DNA from: Blastobasis lacticolella
Lineage: Eukaryota; Arthropoda; Insecta; Lepidoptera; Blastobasidae
Reading direction: 5' to 3'
NCBI GenBank assembly: GCA_905147135.1
Contig: LR990067.1
Location: 7,874,001 to 7,938,000, forward strand
Length of the DNA: 64,000 nucleotides
The position numbers and the translations under genes are program-made. The notes under the pieces are model-generated. The model did not search any database. It saw only the letters and a program-made list of their open reading frames with translations, and was not told where the DNA came from. Shown piece after piece: positions 32,925 to 46,310 of the stretch (within the stretch, counting starts at the first letter, position 1; each line of letters opens with the position of its first letter).

Positions 32925-34030
32925 TGTGCCCGTGTGGTGTCCGGCAGAGTAGAATAGCACCAACCCCTTACACTCGTGGGTGTCGTACAAGGCGACTAAT
33001 GTTTTCGAGGTAAAAGAGTTCTTTCTAGTCTCCGTAGGCTGGAAAATGAGCAGCAGCGTTTTCTATTGTTATAATATAATGTTTTATTATTGTGAACGCT
33101 TCACGCAAAAACTACTGAACGAATTTTGATGAAATTTGACAGCTAAATTGCTTTAAGCCCAGAATTTCACATAGGCTATGTGTTATCCCAAAATTCGTGG
33201 TTCCAGTGGGAACGGGTCTGGGAACGTTATAACCGAATTTTACGCGAACGAAGTCTCGGGCAAAAGCTGTCTGTTACACTTTCACGGCTAAACCACTGGA
33301 CCGATTTTAACGAAATTCGAAATGGATATAGTTAGGACCTGAGGATGAACATAGGCTACTTTTTATTCCCCTCCACTCGCAAGATATAGACAAAATAGTC
33401 TACACCAGAAAACTAGTAATTAATTAAACCTTTTTTTGCTCTCCACAATAATCATCTTACAATAACTAGGGCGGTATACATTTTATTATACATAAAATAT
33501 TTACAGCTGACAGCTGTCATCGGTATTAAAATATTAAAGTTACATTCAATCACGCAACGAAATTCCAATACTCAATACTCAAATGTTTATTGCTTCATTC
33601 TTTATTTCGCATAAATTGTCGAACTTATCGGGTTTGTCACCGCGGTTGTTATTATTTTTATCTCAATATTCATTGTGAGTACTAAACACCAATAATGTAC
33701 GACATTTTTGTGCGTATTTGAATGTAAAAGTTTTTATATTTTGTTGCCCGTCCTCTATATGATAGCAGATTTCTGATGAAGCTATATTTTTAGCCCCCAA
33801 CGAAACAAAGAGGTGGTTTAGGTTTGACGTTTGTATGTGTGAATCTGTATGTCTGTAGCACCGTAACGCCCAAACGGGTAGACCGATTTCAATGCGGTTT
33901 TCTTTATTCGAAATGCAGTTTAATCGATACAGTTCTTAGCTTTGTTTCATTAAAATCGGTTCAGTAGTTATGGAAATATTTGAGTATATGTTTGGTCGGG
34001 GGTTTTCCGACGTTAGGTTATACGAACTAT
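32925..34030. repeat. Repeat cluster in CycT intron 7
   Basis: Family A piece (32925-33075), a Helitron-like segment (33090-33290, CACGCAAAAACTACTGAACG and GCGAACGAAGTCTCGGGC, related to 50220-50405), and a copy (33790-34025) of the dispersed repeat at 17195-17460. Confidence 0.6.
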
Positions 34031-34594
34031 AGCAATAAACATCCAGTGGTAGAACTCTTGTGAAGCCTGAATACGGCGGATAGCTGGACTTTAGGTACAC
34101 TAACAATATTTTTAAAGTCGTAGAGCTAATAGATGCAGGTCGTATAACTCGGTCATAGAATGGGATTGGAAATAGCAGTAATGCAAATGCGAAGTCAGCC
34201 AGCGTAGAATATTTACGGTTGAGGTCTATGTCCAGTTTTGATGTCCAATTTATGATGATGACACCTCTTTGTTAACGATGGTAGCCAGGAGCCTACAATT
34301 AGGCAAACGTGGTAGTTGAATTATGTAACGGGTAATTATTATGACACTATGAAATAATGTAGCACCTATCAGTGCAAGAATTTTCAAAATCGACACAGTT
34401 ATTTCCGAGAAAACCCCCAACATACAAACTCAGCAACGTACAAACTTTCCCTCTTTATAATATTAGTAAGATAGACTATAGCCATACCCTTCACCCAACA
34501 GAAATACAACGTCAGAAACGTACAACCTTCCCTTCTTTATAACACTAGTATTAATACACATGAGTATACCCTAACCGTACCCTTAACCCAACAG

Positions 34595-36162
34595 AATACG
34601 AACGCGAGCGCGCCAGGGTCCGCGCCTCAGCCCCCGGCGGGTACGTCCCGGCCGCGCCCCCCGCCCCCCAGAAGATCGACTACAACCTCTACCGGGAGAA
34701 GCGGGAACGGGAGGAGCGGGAACGCCGGGAAGAGCGGGAGAGGCGCCAGCAACACCCCCTCCACCGGTCCGGGCAGCCGCGACAGCCCCAACAGCCCCAC
34801 AGACCGCCGCACACGGCTACCAAACCGCCCTGGCCACATGCGAAGCCTCCGCACAAGCCGCATGAGCATCGACATCATAGACCCCCGGCCGCCGTGCCGG
34901 CCCAGCCAGCCACGCAACCGGCGGCCCCGGAACCGGCCCGGACACGGCCGCCGTCGCTGTTTTCCCCGGAGAATGCCACGGCCCCGGCCGCAGCCGCCGC
35001 GGCGCCTAGGAGAACGGCCCCGGCTAGACCGAAAGAGAGACCGCCTAGCCCGAGAAGGCGACCAGATTTGACGGCCACAGCCACCGCTACAGTCCGAGAG
35101 ATGCAACCTCCGGCGATACTGTCGCCGTTCTCGTCGCCACCACCGGCGCTGGTAACTGTACCTGCTGCCATGCCGTCGGCTTCGGTACCTTCGCAGCCTC
35201 GCCCGAGGCAGAGACACCACTCCAATTCCGAGCCAGAGTTGATCCCGGTCGTGAAGAAGCTAGAAGAACAGCCAGGCTTCGAAAACGTTGCGAGGGAAAA
35301 TCGCAGCGCCGGTTCTAGTTCTAGTAGTTCAAGGCCGCGGCCCGACCAGCGGCCTGAGAGGCGACCGGAGCCCGCTAGAGCCCTGAACGGGATAGAAACA
35401 GACCCCACGCTAGTGTCGAATTTGCTGAAGGAGAGTCTAGCGAAGCCTGTGCCTATTACGGCCCCGGTGGAGAGGCCGGAGCCGGTGAGGCGAGAGATCG
35501 CCCCCGAGCCCCCCCGGCCGGACCCCCCTGCCCCCCCGGTGGCCCCCCCTGCTCCCATGGCCCCACCCCAGGCCGAAGAGCAACCCGACCACGCGAAACA
35601 CAAAAAGGAGAAGAAAAAGAAGGAGAAACACAAGCACAAAGATCGCGACAAGTCGAAGGAGGAGCGCAAGAAGCATAAGAAGGACAAGGAGCGAGAGAAG
35701 AAGAAGGAGGCTAGTCCTGTCGCTGTGGCGCCTCCTCCAATAATGGAGTCCCTGGACGGGCCGCTCAGGATCACGATCCCTCGTGAAAAGCTGTCCGCGA
35801 GCCCCGGACTCAAGATCAAGATCCCGAAAGAGCGCTTGGCCGCGCCCCCGCCGCCTCCCCACCAGCAGGCGTCGTCGCTGAAGATCAAGATCTCGAAGGA
35901 GGTGCTGGAGACTTCGCGCAAGCGGCCCGGTGTCGGCTCCCCCGGTGGCCCGGCGAAGCTTCCCCGCAAGGTAGGACCCCCCCCGCCGCCTGCCCCCCTA
36001 CCGTACTATATGGTGAGGCCGCCCCCGCCTCTGTACTACGCCATGGATGCGTACTACGCCATGCCGGGGTATGGGATGCCGGTGCCGATGTTTGCGGCGC
36101 CGCCCCCGCCGCCGTTGCCAGCAGCGCCGCCGCCGCCGGTGCCACCGCCGCCGCCAGAGTAG
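34595..36162 (+). CDS. CycT: Cyclin T, last coding exon (8)
   Basis: About 521 codons completing E292 and ending at TAG. In order: a charged Arg/Glu coiled segment (YREKREREERERREERER, about 310-330), a His-rich stretch (PHAKPPHKPHEHRHHRPP, about 370-390), Ala/Pro-rich sequence, an EPELIPVVKKLEEQPGF segment, a Lys/His-rich block at about 624-664, three repeats of the form L-x-I-x-I-x-[KR]-E-x-L at about 682, 697 and 720, and a Pro-rich, Tyr/Met-containing C terminus. The His-rich region of animal CycT1 promotes condensation with the RNA polymerase II tail; a similar role here is inference. High GC content creates long antisense frames that are not genes. An in-frame CGCAAG|GTAGGA near 35970 could act as an alternative donor. 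Confidence 0.93.
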
Positions 36163-39100
36163 CCTGGGTCAGGAATGGGTGGATTTAGGCCCGCGGGCCG
36201 AATCCGGCCCGGGATCGGGTGAAATGTAAAATGTGTCTCTCGGGTGACCTTTTTTACGAAGTACTTATGTCGTATCACATTCGTGTGTGTTTCGGAAAAT
36301 ACTTTAAATTAGCTAGTTTTTTTGTTTCAATAACGAAATGTAGGTAGATAAATATTTATAAATCTGGCCTGGCTAGGATTTTGTCTGAAAATATTGGCAC
36401 GAAAAGGAAAAAGTTTGCCCATCCCTGGTCTGGGTCCTAGCAACATAGGCGGTACTGGGTCCGTAAGGAAAGTTAGGAGCTATATCGTGACGAATGGATT
36501 GAGAGTAGTGGACGTTCTATCGGTTAGAAGTAATTTTTACCTTGTATTTTTTTTTATTGTCTTATTTGTTACTATTGATGGATAAAAAGAGACTTCATTG
36601 CATTTTCATTCATTTTGAGATGGATTTCACGAATTTTCGTGCGGTAGGCGACCCGAGAGGTTAACGTATGCTATTCTCAATATATTTGACACAATATAGT
36701 GGCTATAGTAGTGTCTTGGCACCGTGGTAATGTAGGGACTTGATATGGATAACCATAGGTCCATGGTCGGTATAGGAAAAGACAGGTATTAGTTTTAGCG
36801 AAGGCATTGGCATTGATATACAGGTAGGTTCGCTACAGTACTAGTAAAATAACAAAATGTGGGCAGCATATTGTCAAAAGTACAAGGTGTCAAAGGCTCA
36901 CAAAATGTCAAAAAGGTATTTGAATGTCTTAATTGCTTGGATAAGAATAATCTCATATCTATATTGCTGTGCCCTACCATCAATGTATTTGATTATGCAA
37001 TACAACTGAATTACTCTAATCTTTTTATGAGTCTGGGCTCCCCAATTTAATAAAAATATTTTTCTTAAACTAATTTTTAAAAAGTAAATTATAATTAAAA
37101 CTGATGACTAAACTTGTGCACTTTTGTCATTTTACACTTTTTGCATTCTGCGCTTTTGACAATTTGCTACACATTAGACATTATACCGCTTAATCGAATT
37201 GGTCGATGCTCGAAACAAAATGATGTAAAAAGTACTGACAAGTAGCCGTTTTTAGAACTTGTTTCAAAATGCACATGTTATCTAAGTACATAAAATATTA
37301 AACTAAATATAACAGCAGGCAGCAAATGTTTGTGAGAGACTTAAATATAATTAAATACATTATACGGTTTATTAAAAACCTTTCTTATTGTACAAATTTT
37401 ATATAAAAATATACAAAAATAAACATACAATAGGATTATCAAGTAACAGTTTTTGTTACAGATATCTTAAAACTTCCATTTTTCTTGACATTTATAAAAA
37501 CACATCACAAATGACTAAATCACTTATTGTCAAATATATACAGGGCTTTATGTATTTAAATATAATACGGTAAAATCGCTAAATATAGTAACTATTTATC
37601 CTATTTTTAATAAACTTTTAAAATATGACTAATAAATCTAAAATTATATCATATTTACTAAGCTTATGGCTTACATTATTATTATTATATAACATTGAAG
37701 TATACAAAAGCTGTTATAAAAGAAATAAGTTTGAAATATAATACATATTAAAATCACGTATATATGTGGTACTTAAATAGTGTAACTTTATACAGAGACT
37801 GTAACAAAGTTATATATAAATAATAAGCTTCAAATCTGCACACTTGAAGGTATAATATTTTCCTATCTATGTAAGATCCAGCTTTTATATGCTTAAAATG
37901 TCTTGCGTAAGTGAAGCTTAAAATATTCTATATACACTTTTACAATCATTATATACGAATACATTATATAGCTACTTATATATGCGTTACATTTATTATA
38001 TATTAAGTACATTTATGTATTTAAACTCATATTTGTAGTCGTGACGTAGGGTTGTACGAATGTTATTGGTTTTCTTTGGGTATTTGATGATAATATTTGA
38101 ACATGATGTTTGGATAATGTTATATAATAATTAACAACGAATTGTCTATTATTGATCTAAAGTCAACCTAAGTACGATTAGACAATTATTTAAAAATAGT
38201 TAGGTACATTTTTTATTTTCTATTAAAAATTTATAAAAAAAAGATCAGAAAAATTGTAAAATTTCCGCCTTTCATATTCGTATGTCATGTTTCTTTCATA
38301 TTTTTACATTCATATACATACATTACATTCCTAACTTAAATTTTCCATTGCTTCGAATCTGTGATTCTTAATCTGTGGCTTCATATTAATATTTTATAAG
38401 AAAAAATTTCTAAATATTTACTATCTCACCCTGAACACATTACCATGTCAGCTTTAAAATCTTTATTTAGTTCTTAAGTTGATTAATGTTAATCGTTTTC
38501 TATATTTAAAATATTTACAAATTTAAAAAAGAAAACATGCGTAAATGCTTGCTCAAAAATATATTAAAATAATACAGGGTAAAATCATAAAAGTTCCTCT
38601 AAGTGGGCAAATCTAGTTTTTTCCGTATCATGCAAATATAGTTTGTTACGTAATTTTTTTTATATTAATGCTAGCGATTCCGCGCCAAGAAATTTTAAAT
38701 AAAAAGTCTATTGTTTGTGTATAATTTTTGCACATATGGCGCGCAATGTGTTAATTTTCATGGATCTCGTCGTTCATATAATGATATGTTGCTATATATA
38801 ATTTATATAAAAAATAAATAAAAAGTATAAAATTAAAAAATAATGTAACAAAAAAATTATTAAAAATAATTTGTATATATTACCAATCTTAATGTCTTTA
38901 ATCATGAAAGAGAATGTTTTGGTGCCATTTGTCGTTACCATTTTTCTGTAGCTATTAAAAAAATAGAGTAGTTTTTTTTTTCTGACATAACTTTTTATTG
39001 TCTGTGTAATGTACTTAATTGATTGTAATTATTTTATTAGGTTTAAAACTTAGTGTCTAAGTGTTAGCTGAAACGTATATTTGTCGATTTATTTTTCAAG

Positions 39101-41560
39101 TTGAGATTATTTTTAGAATTTCATTAAAATTTATTTTTCTAAGTTAGTTTTGACTAGATTTATTTTTAAGTTTGAGCTAGTTTACTACGGAGTTGGAAGT
39201 TGTTACATTAGTTAGTTATTGTTGCAATGCGCAGGAATTTGAATTTGATATTTTAGCATTTGTTTTATTTTTAATTTCGTCAGTAGTTACAAGTTTGGGA
39301 AAATGTATAGACTGTCGTATAGTTGTACTGCAAACATAGGCATAGGTTCGAAATGGAACCGTGTACTGCAATTTACATAATTTGTTACTGTAATTTTACG
39401 ACGAGGCTCTTTTATCATATTGATAAAAACTTGTTTACGTATAAATAAAGAATGTATAGTTCCAATGATTTTTTAGTTTAAATGAATCAACCTTTTGACA
39501 CAATTCTTATCTTCATACAATTCTCTCTCGTTGCCTGACACACTTAAATTTTACTTTACAAGATTTTTATACCAATTTAAGTGCAAAAGAATAAAACAAA
39601 TTACATTTTACATTAATATATCAAAAATACACCTGATGCACCGCTTATATTTAGAAAAACACTACACACTTGCAAGATAAGACAGTATCATTTGATTTAT
39701 AAAGGAAAATAATTATTTAAGTCGATACAATAATAAAAATAAGACACTTTTAGTATTAAGTGCTTCAATCTAATACTATGAGGTACTTTTTTGGTTATTT
39801 CTTAATGACTCACATAATCCCATTAATAATTAATATGAATAACGGGGCTTTGTATGGAGATAACAATATAAATTTCTTTTATTTTGCATTGGAACCATAC
39901 ATTTTAAGATTTGCATGTGTGTTGCTTTGACACGTTTTTTTTTTCTTGTCACTTCGTATGGTGAGATTTTTTGCACTTATTTTTTTTAGTCTCATCTCTT
40001 TTTTTGGCTATTTAAAAATTGAGCGGTAAAAAATTAAATTGGCAGCGGAGTAATTTTTCCAATGCGACATAAAAAAAATCTTTTTCTTTTTTTTTTACTT
40101 CACTGGCCTAGCAATATCCGCTGCCCATTTATGATTTTTATTAATTATCGCCAAAAGATATAGTTCTCATTTTTATTTGGCTGTTATATTTTAGTTTACT
40201 TTTTTTGTTGTTTAGAATATTTTAAATATTTTGATGTCTTTTTTTAAATGTGTACCTATTTGCAATTTTCGGGAAAATTGTGTGTTTTGGAAACACTGAC
40301 TGGAATTTATCTCGTTTTTGACTTGAATAATGGTCGTGTACATTCCAAAACATATGCTTTTCCTTTCCAATGTTGAATATAACAGCTAATCATTAGCTTC
40401 TTGATGCGCAGCTGTGTGGAAACCGTACAGTGGGGCTGTGACCGTTCCAAAAAGTGACAATAACCCCTTTCATATAACTAAGGAGACAAATTTTTTGGAA
40501 CACTAGTTTGTTTTTTAGTTAAACCGAGTTGGTTTGCACCACATGTTATATATTCGCTGGGTTATCGCTCCGCTTTTTCTAAACAATATCCTGGTGGCGG
40601 GTGGCGTGGTCTTCTGTTTGTGTTGCGAAAAAAATAAATAAAAATATCTTGAAATTTGACCTACAGACACTCAACTCTCATTTATAATTTGAGTCAGTAT
40701 ACTGACAAGGAAATTGTCAATTTTGAGTTTACTAGAGCTCGCGCTTGAACAATGAAACCAGGCTAAGGACTCCCTTTTTTTTTATAAAAAAAAAATAAAG
40801 ACAAAAAATCGCTACACAAACAAAGACCTTGTAAATAGGACGTGCGGCGGTGGTTGTTTTTTTTAACATATTAATTCGGGAAAGACTAGACTTTGTGTTC
40901 AAAACCTCGTATTAATTGTAGTCATTTGGCTTTATCTGACTCTCGCTATCTGATTGCCAGAATTGGAGTCCTAGGAACCCAGAACTTGACTTACCAAAGC
41001 ATTTTGTATGATCTGGAAAGATATAATCAATAATAGGATCAAAGATGGCGTCTGTTACGTATAGAAGGTTACGTAAGACTGATGGAAATAGCATCAAATG
41101 TGACGCGTCATTTTATTACGGTAATACTTTAGTTGGGTTTTGAGGGTCTAAAATTCATATTAGAGTGCGGTTGCGTCTCAGGGGTATCAATTTTTTTCAT
41201 AAAATTTTTATGAAATAAAAATCATTCAATTTGACAAAAAATATGTCAATTGTATGAATAATTTCAATTGTATGGGATGATAAAAAATCTGGCCAGCGGA
41301 AAATGGCATGCCAATGAGCCGTTATCTAGGTTAGCTTCCTAAAAAAATACATAGATGGCGAATGACCTTATTCTATGAGCAATACATTCCACTTTGATCG
41401 TTCACGATTTTTATTTCTATATTTAGACGGCTAAATTTAACCCCTTCTCTGAAAGACAACCGCACTAAGTTGCCAGACTTTCATTAGGGTCTTAATCGTA
41501 ACTGAAATACTCCACTTCAATTTTCATTGCTATCCCTCCGTTTATTAGTCAGACAAGTTG
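36163..41560 (+). other. Gene-free AT-rich tract, probably CycT 3' UTR at its start
   Basis: No SINE, LINE or coding feature was recognised in the very AT-rich sequence after the CycT stop. Candidate AATAAA signals are at 37049-37054 and 39444-39449. The lack of transposons compared with the introns suggests constraint or transcription as untranslated sequence. Confidence 0.45.
37049..37054 (+). terminator. Candidate CycT polyadenylation signal (proximal)
   Basis: First canonical AATAAA downstream of the CycT stop, about 890 bases after it. Not proven. Confidence 0.3.
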
Positions 41561-41625
41561 CCCCTACATCACCGACGATGTGACCAATAACGGACACGCC
41601 ACTACCGGCCTTATGCCGTAGACAA

Positions 41626-41883
41626 TTGAGACGAAACTCGCAAGCAACCACCGCCGCCTCCGGCCACAAGCAGCCTCGTTGGGACGGCGACACACGGCGC
41701 TCACAGCTCCCTCGCTTTGCAGGTAGCCGACCAGCCGCCGCTGGGGAACGGCCACGGCCACGGCCACAAGTGAGGGCCCAAGTGAGGCCCCAAGGGGCCC
41801 CAGCCCCCCCACCACGGCCCCCAGGCATCGTGTGTCGACGTACCCCCCACCATCAACCTATGGACCTCACTAGCGTAGTGTAA
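41626..41883 (+). other. Isolated GC-rich island with a possible alternative terminal exon
   Basis: In an AT-rich desert this block is strongly GC-rich, like the exons of this genome. A good acceptor (CTCGCTTTGCAG) at 41722 is followed in phase 0 by VADQPPLGNGHGHGHK and a TGA at 41771-41773. A CycT internal donor at about 35970 is also phase 0, so an alternative CycT C terminus is conceivable. The block could equally be an exon of an unknown transcript or a GC-rich simple repeat (GGCCAC)n. Confidence 0.3.
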
Positions 41884-42424
41884 TGACGGACGGACGATGT
41901 TTTTGTACTTTGAGTTTCTCACGGCATCATTTTCTCGCCGGTTTTGGGAGGGGAGCGTAGTTGGGCGGCTTGCGCGGGTATGGGGTTCTTCATGGGGGTG
42001 AACACGAGTCCGAAATTCGCTGGAAGGTCAATTGTCAAAAAACAACCCCCATTCTTCCCCCATCAGATCTAACCTTGGGTGACTCTGTCGACTGTGGAAA
42101 TGGTGGCGTGGCGTAATGTATTACTGCCATTTGACATACAAACTTGTATTTTCCGTATTCGAACAGAACATGACAATATCGACCGCCATTTTTCTTTTTG
42201 GTTTTCGCTCCCAACTACCCTCCCCAAGTTTCGCGGGTGGCGTCAGAGGCATCCATCATTTAGTTTTTAAGGTTGTTGGCTGTATGGATGTTTTTGCTGT
42301 TGACCGTTGTCAGATATTTTTCTTGTATTACCTATTGTTTTTCAAAATGTTTGTAGTTACGACCGGGGCCGGATATAGGAGCCGCGATGTGCGACCGCGA
42401 CGAAGGTACGATATTTGACTGTAC

Positions 42425-43860
42425 CACGCACTTCTTGCGGGTGATACTTCATCGCGGGCGACACAGGAACGGCTTGGTTTTCGTTAGCAACTGCCTCTCG
42501 ATTCTGTTACCTCAAATAAGGATGATTGTGGCTTAACTTACGATAAAGAAGCCACAAATAACGTAGTGTAAAATCCAGTTTCGACGGTGGGTGTGTTTGA
42601 CTCCAACGTCCGCCAGAGGGCAACGCTTGAGCGTCGCGAATGCTGCCTCCGTATTGGTGGATATACTCCGCCAATAGCGAGTTCAATTCTGTCCAATTGC
42701 GTGAGGGTATTTTGAATAACGAATAGCTACAGTGGCGTCCTCTGGCAGGAAAGCTGTATCCGTTGCTAACGACATTGTAATAATGGTAAGCCCCCGTTGT
42801 CTTGGGATCAAATTAATGTTTCCGTCGATACAAGATTGAAACGTGGAACGTTTGTCGGACTCCTATTTATTTTTTCGACTACACTTGACTATAAAGTGGT
42901 TTAAAAGTCCGAGAACGGTATGCCACTTTTCTGTACTTGTTATTTATAATAGAAGGAACGGTTTTGGCTCGCCATACTGGCACCATGTATGGGTGTTTTG
43001 TTGGTACCTTCAAATTCACTTTCTAACAAACACTTGTACAGTTAAAAATTGGGGTTGGGCTTTTGTAAATAGATTGGTATCGAATCGGTCAATTTGTAAA
43101 TATGAAACCTAAATCTAAGCAAACGATTGTCTACTCTTATATGGATGTGTATAAAATTATATAAAAATATTCAGTACTTATTATTAACTTCTAAGTAAAA
43201 GAACCTTAAAGAAAAGTTTAATATTTAGCATAACATTTCCGAGGGCATAACCTGCGGTGTGTGAAATCGGAATTTTGTTGAGAACTTGACATTTTATTTT
43301 CGCATCGAATTGTTATAATATACTCGGTACTTACGCAAAATTGTAAAGAATTTACTATCTAATATTATAATCAATTAAATTTTAGATAGAACGATCTACA
43401 GTAGACCTACGATGTAACGATTATTATTAGAAAAGAGAATTTATAAATCATACTTTTTAAGTAATAATTCTAAATTATAAATATGCTAAAAGGCAACATT
43501 ATCGATGTAAGATCCGGTCTAAATTCATATAAATTTAGACAGTCTCTTATCTTAAATAGAATGTTGCTTATTACATAATACATATATCCAGTAAAATATA
43601 TATTACATAGATAAAGAATTAACCGCCCTTTAAGCCCAAATATGCTAAATGTGTAACACCTCGCTAATCAGCAATAAAAAATATACAAACTTAGTTATAA
43701 TCGGCTTAGGCGTTAGAATAGTGTTATTATATAATTGTTATAAAATAAAATAGACTGAATTTTCTGAAAATGAGCCAAAACCGTTACCGTTACATTTTGC
43801 CGTGTACAACTCTAGCTAGCATATTGTAGTTGCTGTCACTGTATAACTGTGTCATTTATA
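42425..43860. other. No feature seen
   Basis: AT-rich, non-repetitive by eye, no supported coding frame. Confidence 0.4.
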
Positions 43861-43894
43861 AGAGGTCTGATGGGAGCTAACACGAATGAAAATG

Positions 43895-43997
43895 CCACTA
43901 GGTGGCGCTACTGCATCGTGAGGTCTTGCTGTCAAAATATCTCGTGCTTGGAGCAGTTTTCAAGATAAGTTTCTTAAAAAATCCCATAGGTGGCGCG
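43895..43997 (+). promoter_or_regulatory. Pair of CTCF-like motifs
   Basis: CCACTAGGTGGCGCTA at 43895-43910 matches the CTCF core shared by Drosophila and vertebrates. A weaker second motif, CCATAGGTGGCGCG, starts at 43984 in the same orientation. The pair lies between the convergent CycT and E(Pc) genes. Boundary function is inference. Confidence 0.4.
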
Positions 43998-43999
43998 CT

Positions 44000-46139
44000 G
44001 TTACGTCTCATACATTATTGTAATATTTTAACTGCTATTGGAGCTATTGTTGTTGTTGTATGGCAAACCTTATGTGTGATTATCATACAGCGCCAATTAT
44101 TATTTGCTGACGTGTTACCATTCTAATCTGAAGTTGAGTCCCACGGAGCACAAAATTAAAAACCGTTGAATTATTAGATCTAGAATAAATTTCATCGAAA
44201 GAAATATAAATATCAACACCGTACAGTCTACAAATTATAATAATGTTCGAGTCGTTAGACCGTGCCATCTATGGGAATTTGTGGGAAACTAGTCTTGAAA
44301 ACGGCTCATTGGTGAGCATAAAACTGTCAGTTGACAGTTAGATTTAGCCAATACAACGACGTTAGACAACAAGCGTTTCGTCGTCGCAGCTGACGCGTGA
44401 GTAGAATTACGACAGCCCCAATCTCGCTCCTATTTGCCTCACTCGCACAGTGTATGGAAACAGGTATGAGAAATCAGATAATTTAGATTGCTTCTTTAAC
44501 TAAGTATATCTATCTAAACAATGTTGTGACTAGTTATTGAGAACTATGCGAACCATTATAACGAAATAGATGATCGTTCTAAATGAGACTGAAAAAGAAA
44601 CACGGCATAAGGTATAATCAACGGTCGATTAGCAATATAGGTTCTCAAGCAATAACGTTAATTTAAATTTGAAAATAGATCGATAACGGTGTAGTGTTAG
44701 GCGGTCGGGTGCAAGTACGCTAGTATTACAATGCGGGTGCTTTTTGGCGGAATTCAAAATGTGACGGTAGTTTGAGAAGTATTTTTTTTTCTTTTTTTTA
44801 TCATGATAGACAAGCTGTTTGATTTGTGGATGATATGTCTTGGCGAGTTTCCGGGTTTATCCCTGTTGTCTCCAGGGCTATCGCGCTTGATTTGTATTTA
44901 ATAAAACTAAACCGCAGCCGTTGTCTCAGGCCGTCTGTTTGTCTTATGTACACTTTATCTGACAGACTTCAGAGCATCGTGCGTGACACAAAAGTCGATA
45001 TATCAGATAATTTGTGGATAGGCCGTCTACGTTTTTAGCAACGGGCGGTGAAACTACCCCCAAATCTAGGAAGATATTTTTTCTCATCACCGCGAGAAAA
45101 CGCACGGGTTCTAGATGCATTTGATGCCGTCGCATTTTGAATTTTGCTCAAATATTAATTTATTAGTCAGTAGGTATGGTTTTCGTCCAGTGACTTGGTA
45201 ACTTGAGTCGCGTTAGTTTAATTCACACACACACAAACTCATGAAGAAATCGTATACCTCTAGGATTAAAAACAATACAGATTTAAGCGTTAGATAGGTA
45301 AATTAAATTACTGCTACGAAGCATAGAAAAAAAACTTTTTTGCGAGGCATTGTCCATATAAAAGACCTCAACGATGTCTATAGTTTAAACAAATGCCTAA
45401 TTTGTAGTAGAAGAAATAAGATCCGAAGTTAGCTGTAAGTCGTTAGAATCATTCGATAGAGCGTTCAAGAAAAAGGTAAATGAATAAAAAGAAAAGTTAA
45501 TAATTTTATTTCCTCGGACGATACATGAATAACGTTCTTTAGAGTAAATGTCTTTTTTATTTATTCTTTCGGGCTTTCGATAGTTGTATCGGTGCTGTTA
45601 GGTGTAGAGACTGATTTTTCGAGTATCCATTTTGCCTTGAGAGTTTTTACTGTAGGTTCTACGCGTCCATTTTTGTTCTAGACTTCAGTTCAGACTTTTG
45701 CTTGTGGAATTCAGTCTTCAGTGTGATTATTTTGTCTGACAAGGTTTTCAATATTTTGCCAAGACGGTATGCCATTTATGGTATATTCTCAAAAGAAATT
45801 ACCTGGGAATATAGATGACATCTCCGATACAACTGTCTTAAGGCAAAAACTTGGTCTTATGATTATGTAACTTGACGGTTAATAATAAGTAGGTGTTAAA
45901 AATATAAATATGATAACTTTTAGGGTAATTAGTTTAAAAACAATATTTAGTTGTCGCGTGGCTGTAGGAACAAAACTTGTTTGTTATATAAAATAAATTT
46001 AAAACGAAAAAAATACCAAAAACATTGGTTGTCAGTCGCGTTTGGACTTGGTCTGGCCAAATATTTATGAAAACGGTCAGTCCAAATGGATTTTTATTTT
46101 ACATTCTCGCTTTAAGTAAGGGGGCATCTCTGCTTCTTT
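44000..46139. other. No feature seen
   Basis: AT-rich single-copy-looking sequence without coding frames, long repeats or recognised elements. Confidence 0.4.
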
Positions 46140-46310
46140 TACAATCATCATTTTTCTAGCGGTCTATCCCAGCTGCCGGGGCTTAAGCTCTGTCGTCCGA
46201 CGCAGCGGTAACAATGCTTCTCTATTACATACACAAAGGAACCCAACTAACAAGGGGATCTGGTCAGGTTCCCTTTTTAACTGGGCCACGGAGGTCAGAT
46301 GGCAGTCGCT
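46140..46310 (-). mobile_element. SINE family B fragment, rearranged
   Basis: GATCTGGTCAGGTTCCC and CCACGGAGGTCAGATGGCAG followed by TCGCTCCACCAG are recognisable. Confidence 0.55.

Noticed and set aside
34875..35969. 364-residue open frame on the minus strand over the last CycT exon, and a 197-residue one at 34627-35220
   Set aside because: Both are antisense shadows of a GC-rich, Pro/Arg-rich exon. Composition is Ser/Gly/Arg/Leu low-complexity with no domain, and the plus strand is clearly CycT.
41517..41828. 103-residue minus-strand frame over the GC island
   Set aside because: Low-complexity Gly/Pro/Arg antisense of (GGCCAC)n and C-rich runs; no motif.
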